Shown here: positions 25,621 through 37,500 of the stretch, one piece after another | Layout: each line of letters starts with the position of its first letter | Numbering within the stretch: position 1 is the first letter of the stretch | Assembly (NCBI GenBank): GCA_934045905.1 | Contig: OW203764.1 | Location: forward strand, 21,757,109-21,821,108 | Reading direction: 5' to 3' | From: Leuctra nigra | Lineage: Eukaryota; Arthropoda; Insecta; Plecoptera; Leuctridae | DNA: 64,000 nucleotides | Made by a program: the position numbers and the translations under genes | Notes under the pieces: model-generated | Seen by the model: only the letters and a program-made list of their open reading frames with translations | Database searches by the model: none | What the model was told of the DNA's origin: nothing

Positions 25621-26389
25621 CAACAATTGTAATTTAGTGTTCATGAATGCTATCCACAATCTTCTTGACATCACTTCTCTTTCGCTTTGCACGCTCTTAA
25701 CGTGGCTCAACCGATCGAACATTCCAAAATATTTATTTTTTGAAATTACCATCATGAATTACTTTTTCCAACATTTCAACTATATTTAAGTATAAAAGAA
25801 TCATAAAATGTCATTTAACTTGCAACTCCTGTCTTACAGCGAGGTTTCAATTTATTGCCTTTCGAGATTGAACAAAACTGTAACACAGGAGGTATAGGGA
25901 AATCATTTAGTTTTTGGTTGATAACTTTTAAAATAGCACACGTTGGTATTGTTTTTAATTTTTTCCCTAATATAATGTCCAACTATCTATCAGAAAATAA
26001 GTTTTTTGATCAAAGTTGGGACAAACTAAAAATTAGATCTTCATTATTAGCCTAATTGTGACACGATTTTACCTGTCTGCCATAAGATAACATGGGGAAG
26101 AAAACTCAATTTATCTCAGAAACTAGACACGAGAAGTGTTTAATTTTTTCAAGGATAGTGTATGGCATGATTATCAATAAGTAGACAAAAAATTATGAAA
26201 ATCTGAGACTATGCCCGATTGGATGAGCCACCTTAACTTCAAAATAAATTACAAATCTCCATAGGATGGGACCAATTCTACTTACTTGCTTAACAGCTAA
26301 ATGCATTTTAACAGCCCTATCAAATTGGGAGATTTTGTAACCAATGTATCCTATTCCTGCATAACAGGTAGATATGGAGCAAACCAACA

Positions 26390-26408
26390 CCCCCCCCCCC
26401 CCCCCCCC
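26390..26408. repeat. Poly-C tract (19 bp)
   Basis: A pure C run in AT-rich sequence with no recognisable flanking element. Length may be unreliable. Confidence 0.85.
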
Positions 26409-26691
26409 TGGACAATAGAAGCAAACGGATGACGCAGATAGTTGGGTGTTACAGAAAATTTATATTCATTCTCATTGTTCGTCTGCTTCGCCGTATCTGC
26501 GAAGCATTGTGACAATTCACACAATGAATCCTAGTGAATTTGCCGTACTTAACATTGCATTCGCAACAATGGACTGGGTTTTGGGTTTAATTCCTATTTC
26601 AGGATTAAATATATTCCATAGACATGAACCGCCAACCCTGACGAGATAGGTAGCCTCCTTTCCACCTAAAGTGATGTCAGTCTGAACGAAA

Positions 26692-27022
26692 TAGGTAGGG
26701 TCAGTGTCCCAGTTCTCGTCCACGTCCCTAATCTCGACCACCATGAATACTCCATTAACCATTAACCATACTCTACCACTTTAACATTGAATTTCTCAAG
26801 TGGACGAGATTTGGGTAAGTGGTTTTTTGCTAATTTAAACTGTAAAATAACTTTTCTGAGCTCACCCTGCTAGCAATGACCAATAAGAAATGAATCTTCA
26901 AGGTCTAATTTATCATATGGAATGCAGCAAAGTTGTGACATTTCACAAACAGTTGTTTTATAAATTAGTTTATGCTGAATTATGCTAAAGGGTGACGAGA
27001 ACTGGGACACTGACCCTACCTA
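26692..27022. mobile_element. MITE with perfect 29-bp TIRs
   Basis: TAGGTAGGGTCAGTGTCCCA (from 26692) continues for 29 bp and is exactly mirrored at 26994-27022. The length is 331 bp with an AT-rich, non-coding interior. TA at the extreme tips may be the duplicated target. Confidence 0.85.
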
Positions 27023-27070
27023 GCATTCAATCCACCAAATTGGTTTATTATTTTGTTCGGTCAGACGTCA

Positions 27071-27197
27071 GGGGCCCTATTCTATATCTTGTTTTGATCT
27101 CGTCGCGGCCGCCTTCGTCTCGGCGTAATGCTATCCCAATGGCAGTGAAACGAAGGCGGCCGCGATGAGATCAAAAAAAGATATAGAATAGGTACCC
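27071..27197. mobile_element. Foldback MITE with GC-rich arms
   Basis: Left GGGGCCCTATTCTATATCTT and TCGCGGCCGCCTTCGT are mirrored by ACGAAGGCGGCCGCGATGAG and AAGATATAGAATAGG. The arms have an unusual NotI-like GCGGCCGC core in an AT-rich genome. It abuts the element starting at 27197. Confidence 0.75.
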
Positions 27198-27949
27198 AGG
27201 GGGCCAATTCTTGAGTTTTAACGTTTTGAAACCATTTACGTTTGCATTGTATAAAACTTCAAACAGTTGCTAACTATTCGCGTTTTCGAGCAAAGGGGGC
27301 ACACTCTAGTGTGAGAAAGTATAAGTGCTGTAGACGTAATCGTTTTCATTTCGGCCACGGCCGCCATTTTTATTGATGTTGGCAATGTCAATGTCATTTT
27401 AATCAGAAAGGCAGTACCTACTACCTACCTACTTATTATCTTCGGAAATGAACCACAATGGTAAAGAATCTGATGGAAAACATAAATTAAAGTCTAATCA
27501 CTACTCACAAGTTATTCCACTTCACTCACACTTCGATTCCGCACAAAACAGCCATGACACCAAACCAACGTCAACAACAACAAACCAATGCGCATAACCA
27601 TGACAATGCGTGTCATGGTTGTTATAGACGCATTAGCGGCGTTCTAGAATTCAGCGAAACATGCAGCGCTGCAGCGAGAAAATGGCGTCCGACTAGATGA
27701 ATTCCCGCTTAATTTATGAACGATTTGCTTAGTTTTGCTAGATGAATGTGGCGCACTATGTGGCGGCAAGATTTTAAAACATGGACGTCGATGTCAAAGC
27801 AAACATGCAATGATAACGCAATAAACTATGCAATAATACGGCATATTATATTAGAGAAACATATATCAAAGTGTTCTCAACTTTTTTACGATTTAAAAGA
27901 TGAAAAAGTACTGGTTTCAAAACGTGAATCTCAAGAATTGGGCCCCAGG
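27197..27949. mobile_element. MITE with CAATTCTTGAG tips, containing other repeat DNA
   Basis: Left GGGGGCCAATTCTTGAGTTT and ACGTTTTGAAACC are mirrored by GGTTTCAAAACGTGAATCTC and AAGAATTGGGCCCC. The inside from 27630 to about 27885 matches the left part of the 29.77-kb element, so one element carries part of another. Confidence 0.65.
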
Positions 27950-28038
27950 AGACCCTTGCTGAATTACATTTGATAAAACGCCTGCAGCAGATCGTTCATA
28001 CATAATCTCGAATTGACAGATCTCGATAATTGGCCCCC

Positions 28039-28149
28039 AGGGGTGCGATCATATAAAATGAGAACTTTCTTGTCGCTTGACAATTTTCCGAACACAATGT
28101 TATTCACGGCCTTCTCAGTGCGACAACTGCTTATATGATCCCACCCCAG
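28039..28149. mobile_element. Short MITE
   Basis: GGGGTGCGATCATATAA near 28039 is mirrored by TTATATGATCCCACCCC near 28131-28147. It is about 110 bp and non-coding. Confidence 0.55.
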
Positions 28150-28564
28150 ATTTGGAAAGGCAGAGTAATTTTAAGATATAATTTAACTTAGCGATAGGTA
28201 GGTATTAGGTAGTACCTACTCTAGGTACAATGGGGTAACAAAAATTTTTAAACCTCGTAGACCAAAAACTTTGCTCCTACGTACCTACTACCTACCTACC
28301 TACCAACATCACTATACCCTTCTACTAACATCATAGGTACTATGATCATATAAAACTTGCTTGACCTATAGCCCATAGGCAGGATTATGTTTATATTTTG
28401 ACCAGTACCTATTGACATTATTTGCATCAACAAGCTGTAGGTAGGTAGATAAGGCAGTAAGCTAGGTACCTAGCTAGGACTTTAGTAAGTAACACGGACT
28501 TCCACAAGTACAATCAAACAGACTACTGCTTACAAATAAGATAATGAAATTAGAGCATACTTAC

Positions 28565-28760
28565 ACAAACTGATGAACATCTGAAATTAACAGAAAAACT
28601 AATTAGCTAACAGTACAACAGCAGCTGCAAACTGGAAACCGAACCGAGGCGAGCCGAGGATTTAGCCTTGACCGAGAGGGGATTGGTGGGAGGGGAACCT
28701 CTCATGTTTTCTAGTGCATTGTGGTAGTCGGGACGGGATTGAAGTTGGGTTTGCAAACGC
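28565..28760 (-). promoter_or_regulatory. Candidate RalGPS promoter and noncoding first exon
   Basis: On the minus strand a GC-richer patch contains a CCAAT box (ATTGG on + near 28683) and GGAGGGG/CCCCTCCC. It is followed by a strong donor, GTTTGT|GTAAGTATG, with the exon end at 28565. The first coding RalGPS exon (24363-24477) needs an upstream 5' exon. An ATG just before this donor would run into a stop after splicing, so the exon would be noncoding. The patch could also drive PPP6R, whose ATG exon starts after an acceptor at 31551. Confidence 0.35.
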
Positions 28761-29937
28761 CATTGGGCTATTTTAGAAAAAGATTTATCATTATTATTTA
28801 TTGTAAATTATCAACGGTCTTATTGCAGCAAATGGTTGTCTTCAGAGTGGGTAATACCTGCAGAATATTGATAAAATATCAACTTGGTTCTTTGAAAATT
28901 TGAGAAGTAACACTTGGCTGTAACATTCAAACCCAAGACATTTATCCAGGATCGCCTTTCATCAAGATTATCATTGGTTATCATTGCCTCTCTGCAGTTC
29001 TATCTACAGGCGTAGACTAAAAGTCAACTGGTGTCCACTGTATACATGAGCCACCTAACAGGTAATATTCTTGCCTACCTACATTGACAACGAAGAACAG
29101 TCAAATTGAATAATAAAACTTGGTATCATTATGTTGCTCTAGTCCTAGTATGACAGGTCACCTTTTTCAGCTACATAGCAAAGACAGATCTATGCCTTGT
29201 AGGTAGAACACACTGAAATAGGACTAGAATTTAGTGTCAATTTATGATTAACAACACAATGATTTCCCTAGCCAACTGCAAATCAAATGCACATTGTGTG
29301 ATGTCACCCAAATTCATGAAAGATCATGAAATTCATGATTCATGATTAGGCATACCTACTCTTCTACTAGCTGCCTTCTAGGTACTTAGGTACCCTTCTA
29401 CTCCCTACCTACTTGTTACTATACCTACGCCGCACATGACGCAAATGTGTGATCAAAATTCAAATCGATCCAAGTTTTTAGCTCAATTTCGTTTCGTGTA
29501 TACCTAACGGTATTGGGTACATCTAGAGTTTTCATATCGTGATAGCACTGTGTGCTGTTCACTTTGTTTTTACAGAGGGAAGATCCTACCTGTTGTTCCT
29601 TTCCTGTCATCATTTTCCGTTGACTTGGGTAAGATTTTTGGTAATTATAAACGAGATGTCCGCACGGCTAAAATCCGAATGAAGGAAGATCGCACACAGA
29701 TGTACAATTTTTCTTCATTTACACATGTGGACATCTCGTCTATAACAACTGATTATTTTGATCATTAGCGGCGTTCTAGAATTCAGCGAAACATGCAGCG
29801 CTGCAGCGAGAAAATGGCGTCCTGCTAGATGAATTCCCGCTTAATTTATGAACGATTTGCTTAGTTTTGCTAGATGAATGTGGCGGTAAGATTTTAAAAC
29901 ATGGACGTCGTTGTCAAAGCAAAAATGCAATGAACTA

Positions 29938-30131
29938 TAATAATAATAATAATAAAAAGACTTTATTTCAGTAAGTGTACAGGTTGTAACAAATACGAAA
30001 ATGGCGATGTTCAGCATGCAGAATGCTTTCGTATACTGCAGAGGCTGCTCTGCCACATAACCATGCTAAAATTACAATATAATGTAAGAGGAATAATAAA
30101 CTATGTGATACATTGAGATGAAGTAAACTCA
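29938..30131. mobile_element. Insertion with (TAA)n head, retroelement-like
   Basis: Compared with the 27.6-kb relative, where GCAATGATAACGCAATAAAC reads on, this copy has about 190 extra bases starting with a TAATAATAATAA run and AAAAAGACTTTATTT. The simple-repeat end is typical of LINE/SINE 3' ends inserted in reverse. I cannot name the family. Confidence 0.5.
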
Positions 30132-30247
30132 ATAAACTCAATAAACTACGCAATAATACGGCATATTATATTAGAGAAACATATAGGTAGGTATTTACCT
30201 CTCAGCTTCATCGGCATTTCATAAACGACGCATAACTGACCAATCAT

Positions 30248-30422
30248 TAGGTCTGTTCGTCGGGGTGTTCTAACCTGCTCAGATCACACCGGAAGTCGTC
30301 ACGGAACAGGTTTACTTATTCCTATCCGTCGAGTTTTGATTCGTAATCCTTGCACCTAGCATATTCTGTGACGTACTTCCGCCTGCTCCGAGCAGGTTAG
30401 AACACCCCGACGAACAAACCTA
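30248..30422. mobile_element. MITE nested in the 29.77-30.64 kb element
   Basis: TAGGTCTGTTCGTCGGGGTG and TTCTAACCTGCTC are mirrored by GAGCAGGTTAGAACACCCCG and ACGAACAAACCTA, giving a TIR of about 33 bp with one mismatch. No clean TSD. Confidence 0.75.
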
Positions 30423-30729
30423 CTGATACACAGATCAACATAAACAAACGCCGCCATTTTGCATCCATCTAGCGAATAAAACGAAGATTTTGGTCGCTAG
30501 ATCCGCTAGATAACCACTGTACAGCGCTGAAATTAAGAACACTTTGATGCACTCAGCAGTCGCTGCAGCGCTGAATAAATGAACACTTTGCTAGATGTCC
30601 GCTGCAGCGCTGCATGTTTCGCTGAATTCTAGAACGCCGCTATTGGCACCGACTCCGGGGTTACCTACCTGGGGGCCAATGCACTTACAGGACGAAATTA
30701 AATTGCCCTCATCTTTCTATCTTCTACAC

Positions 30730-30875
30730 TACAGACCGAGACACCGTCAGTTGTTCTGTAAGGCCGAGAAAGACAACATTGCAAGGTGAGCGTGCAATGA
30801 AGTCTTTCACGGCCTAGCAGAACAACTGACTGTGGCTCCATCTGGTGAGAGTTCAAACATAGGAAAAACGAACTG
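30730..30875. mobile_element. Snapback MITE (CAGTTCGTTTTTCC family), copy 2, left end lost
   Basis: The right end CATAGGAAAAACGAACTG is intact and followed by TA (30876-30877). The left end is truncated around CACTACAGACCG. The two inner arms (GTCAGTTGTTCTG and CAGAACAACTGAC) still fold back. Confidence 0.7.
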
Positions 30876-31270
30876 TATCTAGTAAGTTATAAAAAGAAGA
30901 ATGTCTCTGTCTGTACTCTGTAGGCTATGTTCTTCCTATTCTCATACACACTTTTTCCTATCTCAACCAAATGTGGTAGGTTACTATATTATTTGGGAAA
31001 TAACCCACATTGTAGGTTCTTACACCCTTCCCCAACCCACCCCTAATTGAAAAAATTAAGAAAATTAAAAATACACGTTCTGCGTGCTAGGCGCGTAGGA
31101 ACTAAATTTGCAAGGGGGTGGGGGGGGGGGGTAATATATTTGTAAAATAAGGACCGCGCAGCCCCGGAAAATTTTTGAATTTCAGATATCAATTTGGTGC
31201 ATTTCTACGCGATTTTAACACTTTTTAAGCAAATTTTTTTCTTGACACAAATGTATTTTAAGAACATGGG

Positions 31271-31318
31271 GAGGGGAATTGAATCAGAGGGGGGGGGGGG
31301 ACTGATTCAATTCCCCTC
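31271..31318. repeat. Hairpin with a poly-G loop
   Basis: GAGGGGAATTGAATCAG (31271-31287) is perfectly inverted at 31302-31318. The 14-bp loop is an A-flanked run of 12 G. The nearby GGCGCGTAGGA (31091) and polyG (31115-31130) resemble the G-rich hAT ends at 58.75 kb. Confidence 0.85.
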
Positions 31319-31588
31319 ACTGGAGTGCTATCTATTTAACACTTAGAATAACCCTAGGAAAGATATAGAACCTATTGAAGAATGAACTTCTTTCTCTTCA
31401 CTCTTGTCGGCCAATAAATAAATTTGTATGGCCTACCAACTAGATATTTTGAGAAGGCAGTGGTTATAGAATAAATTGAAAATACCCTTTTTAAATGCCT
31501 CTAGGAAGCAGTGTTTTAAGTAACCAAAAAATAATTTTACTTTTATTCAGATCGACTCTACCAGCTAACTACTTAAACCTCAAGCAAG

Positions 31589-34500
31589 ATGTTTTGGAAG
31601 TTCAATCACCAATCTTCAACACACATTGACCTTTTATTAAACAAAGAAGTAAGTTTATTAAATATCTTGTTTACTATTACAAAACCGAATGACACTAAAG
31701 TCGGTTAACACTCGATTTAACTAGGTAAGGTACTAGGTAGGTACGTACTACAGAACTAGGTACCATGTGAAGTGAAACTAACTGACTGTTTTCTAGGATG
31801 TCACACTACAAGAACTTATGGATGAAGATGATGTTCTACAGGAATGTAAAGTTCAGAATAAGAAACTGATAGACTTGTAAGTTTCTGCCATTATACCTAT
31901 TTACTATCGAGCTTACACATTGTACAATAATAATCAAATGTACTTCTACTTTGTATGGCAGTTTGTTAATCCTACTTTGCTTTTTCTTATCTGGTTGGAG
32001 AAATTATGATAATACCTAGTTAGGTACTAGTACCTGATCATTGGTTACGGCTAATATCCTAATGTTTGGTAGAGCACTTCAATGTGCCGCCCTATGTCAT
32101 GTGCTTCTTTGTAGCTAATGAATGCATTCAGGAGCCAAGTTGATGTATTGCAGCTTGGTGAGGCCAGACATCATGGAGGAGTTAGTCAGACTAACTACAG
32201 TTGAGCCGTCGAATGATGTGGATGAGAAGCAGCGCTACAAATATCCCAACATCGCTTGTGAACTGCTTACATGCGACGTACCAACCCTGAATGAACGGCT
32301 GGCGGGAGATGAAGAACTGTTAGGAAAACTGTATACATTCCTTGAAACCGAGAAACCTCTGAACCCTCTCTTAGCTTCGTTCTTCAGCAAAACCTTTGGA
32401 GTATTGGTTGCAAGGAAGAGCGAACAGGTATTTACTTCGAATATAAGTTTGTTTTATTTCTAATAATATAGGTACACGATATTGCTTTTTTTGATATCAG
32501 AAAACATTGACATCACAAAATATTTTATACCTACTCTGTCCTGTCAATCTATAAAAGATTCCTACAAGTGTATGAGTCTATTCATATCATTAATTAGTCA
32601 TTGGGCATGTAGATTCTTTAACATTTATAGAGAGTAGGTACTATTGATATTATGATTATTGATTAGGTATCAAAAACATCAAAACTTGATCCAGTAGCAT
32701 CTTCAAAAATTGAACCTACCCAACAGTACCAAAATGTGACTGTCATCATAATGCTTAATGCACGCCATTTTAAGAAGAAGGTGCTGCATGAGAACAATTC
32801 ACTTCACCAAGAGACTTGACTATTGATATTTATATTCATTCACTACTAGTATATTTATTTCACTCACTAGTCATCATTTCCAGTCCATTATTTCTTAAAA
32901 CTTAATTGCTTATAAATAAGGTATGTATATTTATTAAATATATTCTTCAGGATTAATGTTCTATAAAGTTCGATACTCCTCCTCCTTGTCCCGTCCCATG
33001 CCAGAACTGGTATTCCTATCAGTTCACTTGCTTACAGGTATTGGAGTTTTTAAAGTCAAAAGAAAACTTCATAACTCTATTGCTCAATCACCTGGGCACT
33101 TCTGCAATCATGGATCTGCTGTTGAAACTGATCACACACATAGAAGGTGCCAAAATCAAGCAAGATATTTTGGATGTAAGTTTAATTCAAAACAGTACAT
33201 TGGCTTCTGCTGTCAAATTGACCTTAGTTGACCTTGAACCATTTTTACTTGCTGTTATTAAAAAAATCTGTTGCTGCTGTTAAATAATATACAATATATT
33301 TGATTATGAGGGAATACTATAGGTATACCCAGTGGTTAATTTGTATTAGAAAAGGTGGGTAAGCCCAAGATCTCTAAACTCCGTTTCATGGGGTCTAGAG
33401 TCCTAGATAGCATGGGCAGGTATAGGAAGACTGCATGAAACGGAGTTTAGACTCTAGAGTAACCCAAATTCTACCTATCTTGGGTAAGCCCACCCCACAA
33501 TTGTCATGGGAAACGCATTACCGTACGGAATCAATGGGGGACTGGGGAGAGGGCCCCCCAGAAGAACGCGGGTCCGGGGCGCGCAGCCCCGGAATTGTTT
33601 TGGATTTCTGGAATGAATTTGGTGCGTTTCTGCGCTTTTTGTAAAATATTTTAACCAATTTTTATCTCCACGAAAAATAAGTTTGTAGAGGGCGGCCAAA
33701 TGTGTTGTAAGGTGCGTAAGCCCAGCTTACCCTCCAAAAAAGATGGTTAAGAGGGCTGGGTAGTGAGTTTGACCTTAAAGAGTTTTTTAATCGATTTTTA
33801 TCAATATCTTTTTCCAGTGTAATTGTTAACAAAATAGGGCTATGGACGTGAATTCAGAACAGTTCAATGAAAATAATTCCATAGCTTGTAATTGTTTATT
33901 AGATATACTTTGTCCTACAGGTGTTTATTTTCAACAAATCAAAGTAGTTATACCCAGTGCTTAATTTGGGCGTAAGCCCGGCTTAAGAGGGCTTGGTAGT
34001 GAGCGTGGCCTTGATGAGTTTTTTAATCGATTTTTATCAATATCTTTTTCCAGTGTAATTGTTAACAAAATAGAGCTATGGACGTGAATTCAGAACAGTT
34101 CGATGAAAATAATTTCATAGTTGGGAATAAGCTATTAGTTTTATTGTGTCCAACAGGTGTTAAATTTTCGGGTTCTAAACACCTGTTGGACACAATAAAA
34201 CTAATAGCTTATTCCCAACTATGAAATTATTTTCATCGAACTGTTCTGAATTCACGTCCATAGCTCTATTTTGTTAACAATTACACTGGAAAAAGATATT
34301 GATAAAAATCGATTAAAAAACTCATCCAGGCCACGCTCACTACCAAGCCCTCTTAAGCCGGGCTTACGCCCAAATTAAGCACTGGGTATAACTACTTTGA
34401 TTTGTTGAAAATGAAATAGGTAGTTAGGTACCTATTACATCTTAGGTATTACTTTTAATTTTTCTGTTCACAATCTGCTTATTTAAAAATCAGAGCAAGT

Positions 34501-37500
34501 AGCAGCAAACGAATGACAATGAGTAGTATACCTGCCCGACTGTACGTATGTTGTTTACGTTTGCAGTGGCTGGACAGTCAGCAAGTGATCCAGTGCCTGG
34601 TGGGTCTTCTGGATCCCACTGTTGATGGCGACAGGAATTGCAACGCCTCTCAGCTTCTCTGTGATGTGATACGAAGGTCAAGGGACAACCAGCACACGTC
34701 TTCGGAGAAGGCGGATCCAGATCCAATTCTTACTCGTGTCGAAGAGTGAGTTGAACTGTGTACAGCTAATGTTATTAACATTAAAAACTGATCTCCGTAG
34801 GATCCTAGAAATTTTCTTTAATGAGCGCTTCTTTCTGCGTGCATTGTTCCTTATTTAAACAAATATTATAGGTACCTACATCAAATCAAGACTGACATTT
34901 TTAAACGTAGTAGGTTCTTTGAAATATCAGAGAACACATGCCTACACTGCATTGACTAAGCTAACAGACGAAACCTTATTGTGCTAGTATTGTTGTCACG
35001 TGCGCATGTCTACAATTTCTACTGTGTGAAGATGTTCAAATAGTACCTACCACTCTATCTATTAACGTTTTATTCATTTTTTATGGGCGCAAAATTACCT
35101 TACTGTCGACGCACCATTAAACACCATTATATTACTACTATAATAATCAATGGACCACTAGTCATTATCTTGCTATGTGACGTCACGAATAAAACAGATG
35201 ACCGAAGGATGTGGGCCGTGACCGTCAAGAAGGCTGTGACAGCACAGTAATCAATAGTAATCAAATAGCAAATGGATCCATTTCGAACTTCAACTGTCTT
35301 TCCCACACACATTTGATTGGTTCTTTCTCCCACTATATGGACAGTGCTGCTCTAGTGTGAATAAAGATAACTATTATTCTACATTGACTCCTCCCATCAC
35401 CATTGGTCCATTATCTGAGATGTCAGAGAATAACTTCATTTTATTTCCAAAATATGGTCAAAACTTGACCTACTGTAAAGCTTTCTACAATAAATCACTC
35501 AACACATTTACATGTAAAGCACTCAGTACAGATACATTATTCATTAGTCATTCATTACTTCTTACTGATTCTTGTTAAATATATAATCTGTCCTAGTTAC
35601 GTACAGAAATGGTGATAGTGAACTGTGTATTCTCAGCCCAACAACAGTATCGCAGCTGCTTGATCACATGCTCGGCCCTGAGAAGCACGAGTCTTCCATC
35701 GTGGGCGGTGTGATGGTGTTGCTGACGCTGCTCGACTGCTCTCGACCCAATTACGAGGGCAACAACGGCGATCAAGGAAATCCCTATGGTGGTGGCGAGG
35801 GTCAACATCAGGATGAACCGGCTCAAGCTGAATCTGAACAGTCCGCCAAGGTCATCCTCAGCACGCTTGAAGCTATCCTGCCCAGGCTCAAGGACTTCCA
35901 CAATCTCCTGTTGGATCCACCATATGTAAGTAGTTTTTGGGGGGAATAGCAATGAATAATGTTTTTGTTCTCGTCATATGGAGGAACATGATTTGTTACT
36001 TTGACATTTCCAATAATGTCTCAGCTTTCAGAAAGTAACAGACAAACTAATTGCAACAAGCATTGTCAACAAAAATAAAATACCTATGATACGATTATTT
36101 ATTAGGTAAGTAGTAGGTGCACTCAGCAAAACATAAAACGGTATGTGAATAAAATTGAATGACTGGTAGTGAGTGATGTTCTTTGACAATTGATCCGTAT
36201 TAATGTCAATGAAATAAGTGCTCACTTACTAGAGCGAGATGCCTAGATAAAGCCCAGTACACACGACAGATCCACTTCGAACATTGGATGTGACCTTGGA
36301 TTTTAAACCCCATCTCTATAATGTTGTATAACGCACATACATATCGCACATGTGTGGCCTTGAAGAATTTTACATTGACATCCATGCATCCAGTTCGATC
36401 GAATGCGCCGTGTGTACTGGGCATAAGATAGGCTACATCTGTTGGTGCGATCAAATCATTTTCAGACAATCCACATAATATGCAGCTGATATGCAAACTG
36501 ATTTGCAGTGTGCCTTACCAGAATGTTTATTTCTGCAGAAACCGCTGGTGAAGACAACTGCCGGGATACTGGACCCGCCGCTGGGAAACACACGACTGCA
36601 CATCGCAAAGCTGCTAGCGACTGTGATTGCTGCGAATCATCCGGCCATCAACAAGGAGTTGGCAGAACTGGGTACCGTGGAAGCATTACTCGACCTGTTC
36701 TTTAAGTACTCGTGGAACAACTTCCTCCACTCGCAAGTGGAGCAATGTCTGGCATTTGCGCTCAATGTCGAAATCTTGAATGATGAAACGGCCGAGGAGC
36801 TTGCTAATAACAATGTTCTCCTTAAAAATGTAAGCGAAGTTTATGTCTTACACAATTCACACTATTTGATTGCTGCCTGCCACCTTTGCCAATATTATAT
36901 CCCATGCTGTTTCTAGCGTCTTTTCTTTGAAATTTAAACTAAACTTGGAATTATTATTGGTCCTTTTTCAGATTTTTATTAATTGTAGATTATTACAAAG
37001 AATTCTAGAGGCATGGGAAGAGAATGAGACTCAACAGTAAGTACTCATCAGTAAATTAATTTATATTTTTGACGTTGTTATGAAATAGTTTATGTAAAAT
37101 GATTCTCTTCTGCAGAACTAAGTCTGGCGGCTTAAGAAAGGGCTACATGGGCCACCTTATAAAGATAGCTAATGTAGTTGCTCTTCAATCGGAGAAGGGG
37201 TATCTTGGAGCCTTTATTATTGAGCATGTACCCGAGGAGACCGTCGCGGCTTGGGAGGAATTCATTGTTCACACCCTTTCTGAGATCAACAAGACTCACT
37301 CCATAAGCCTGGTAAGTACACACACCGTACAGTTCTGGAACATAAGCCTGGTAAGTACACACACCGAACAGTCACGGAAACATGTTCTCTTATGTTTATT
37401 CATTATTACACTCTAATGACGAATTTATAGGAACGTTATATTTTAATTTCGACAATATTGATGAATTACAATTAATTAGGCCGAAATATTTATAGAAATT

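Larger units (their letters stand above)
29768..30640. mobile_element. Element with ~40-bp TIRs, GCGGCGTTCTAGAATTCAGC ends
   Basis: The left end (29768 onward, through AAACATGCAGCGCTGCAGCG) is mirrored at the right end (to 30640). TA is present at both borders (29766-29767 and 30641-30642). A partial copy of the left half lies at 27630-27885. The present copy is interrupted by a TAA-repeat/retroelement-like insert (about 29938-30131) and by a MITE (30248-30422). Confidence 0.75.
24478..31550. other. Divergent RalGPS/PPP6R interval, mostly mobile DNA
   Basis: The interval contains dispersed repeat copy B (24700-25620), a poly-C run (26390-26408), four MITEs between 26.69 and 28.15 kb, a GC/CCAAT-rich candidate promoter (28565-28760), an element with GCGGCGTTCTAGAATTCAGC ends (29768-30640) carrying two further insertions, a snapback MITE fragment (30730-30875), and G-rich DNA with a poly-G-loop hairpin (31271-31318). 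No coding exon is recognised. Confidence 0.65.

Noticed and set aside
28200..28480. TAGG/CCTA-rich stretches as possible insect telomeric DNA
   Set aside because: The units are mixed TAGG/GTAC tetranucleotides, not TTAGG arrays, and are scattered through introns.
35593..35952. A 119-codon minus-strand open frame
   Set aside because: Shadow of PPP6R exon 35637-35925.
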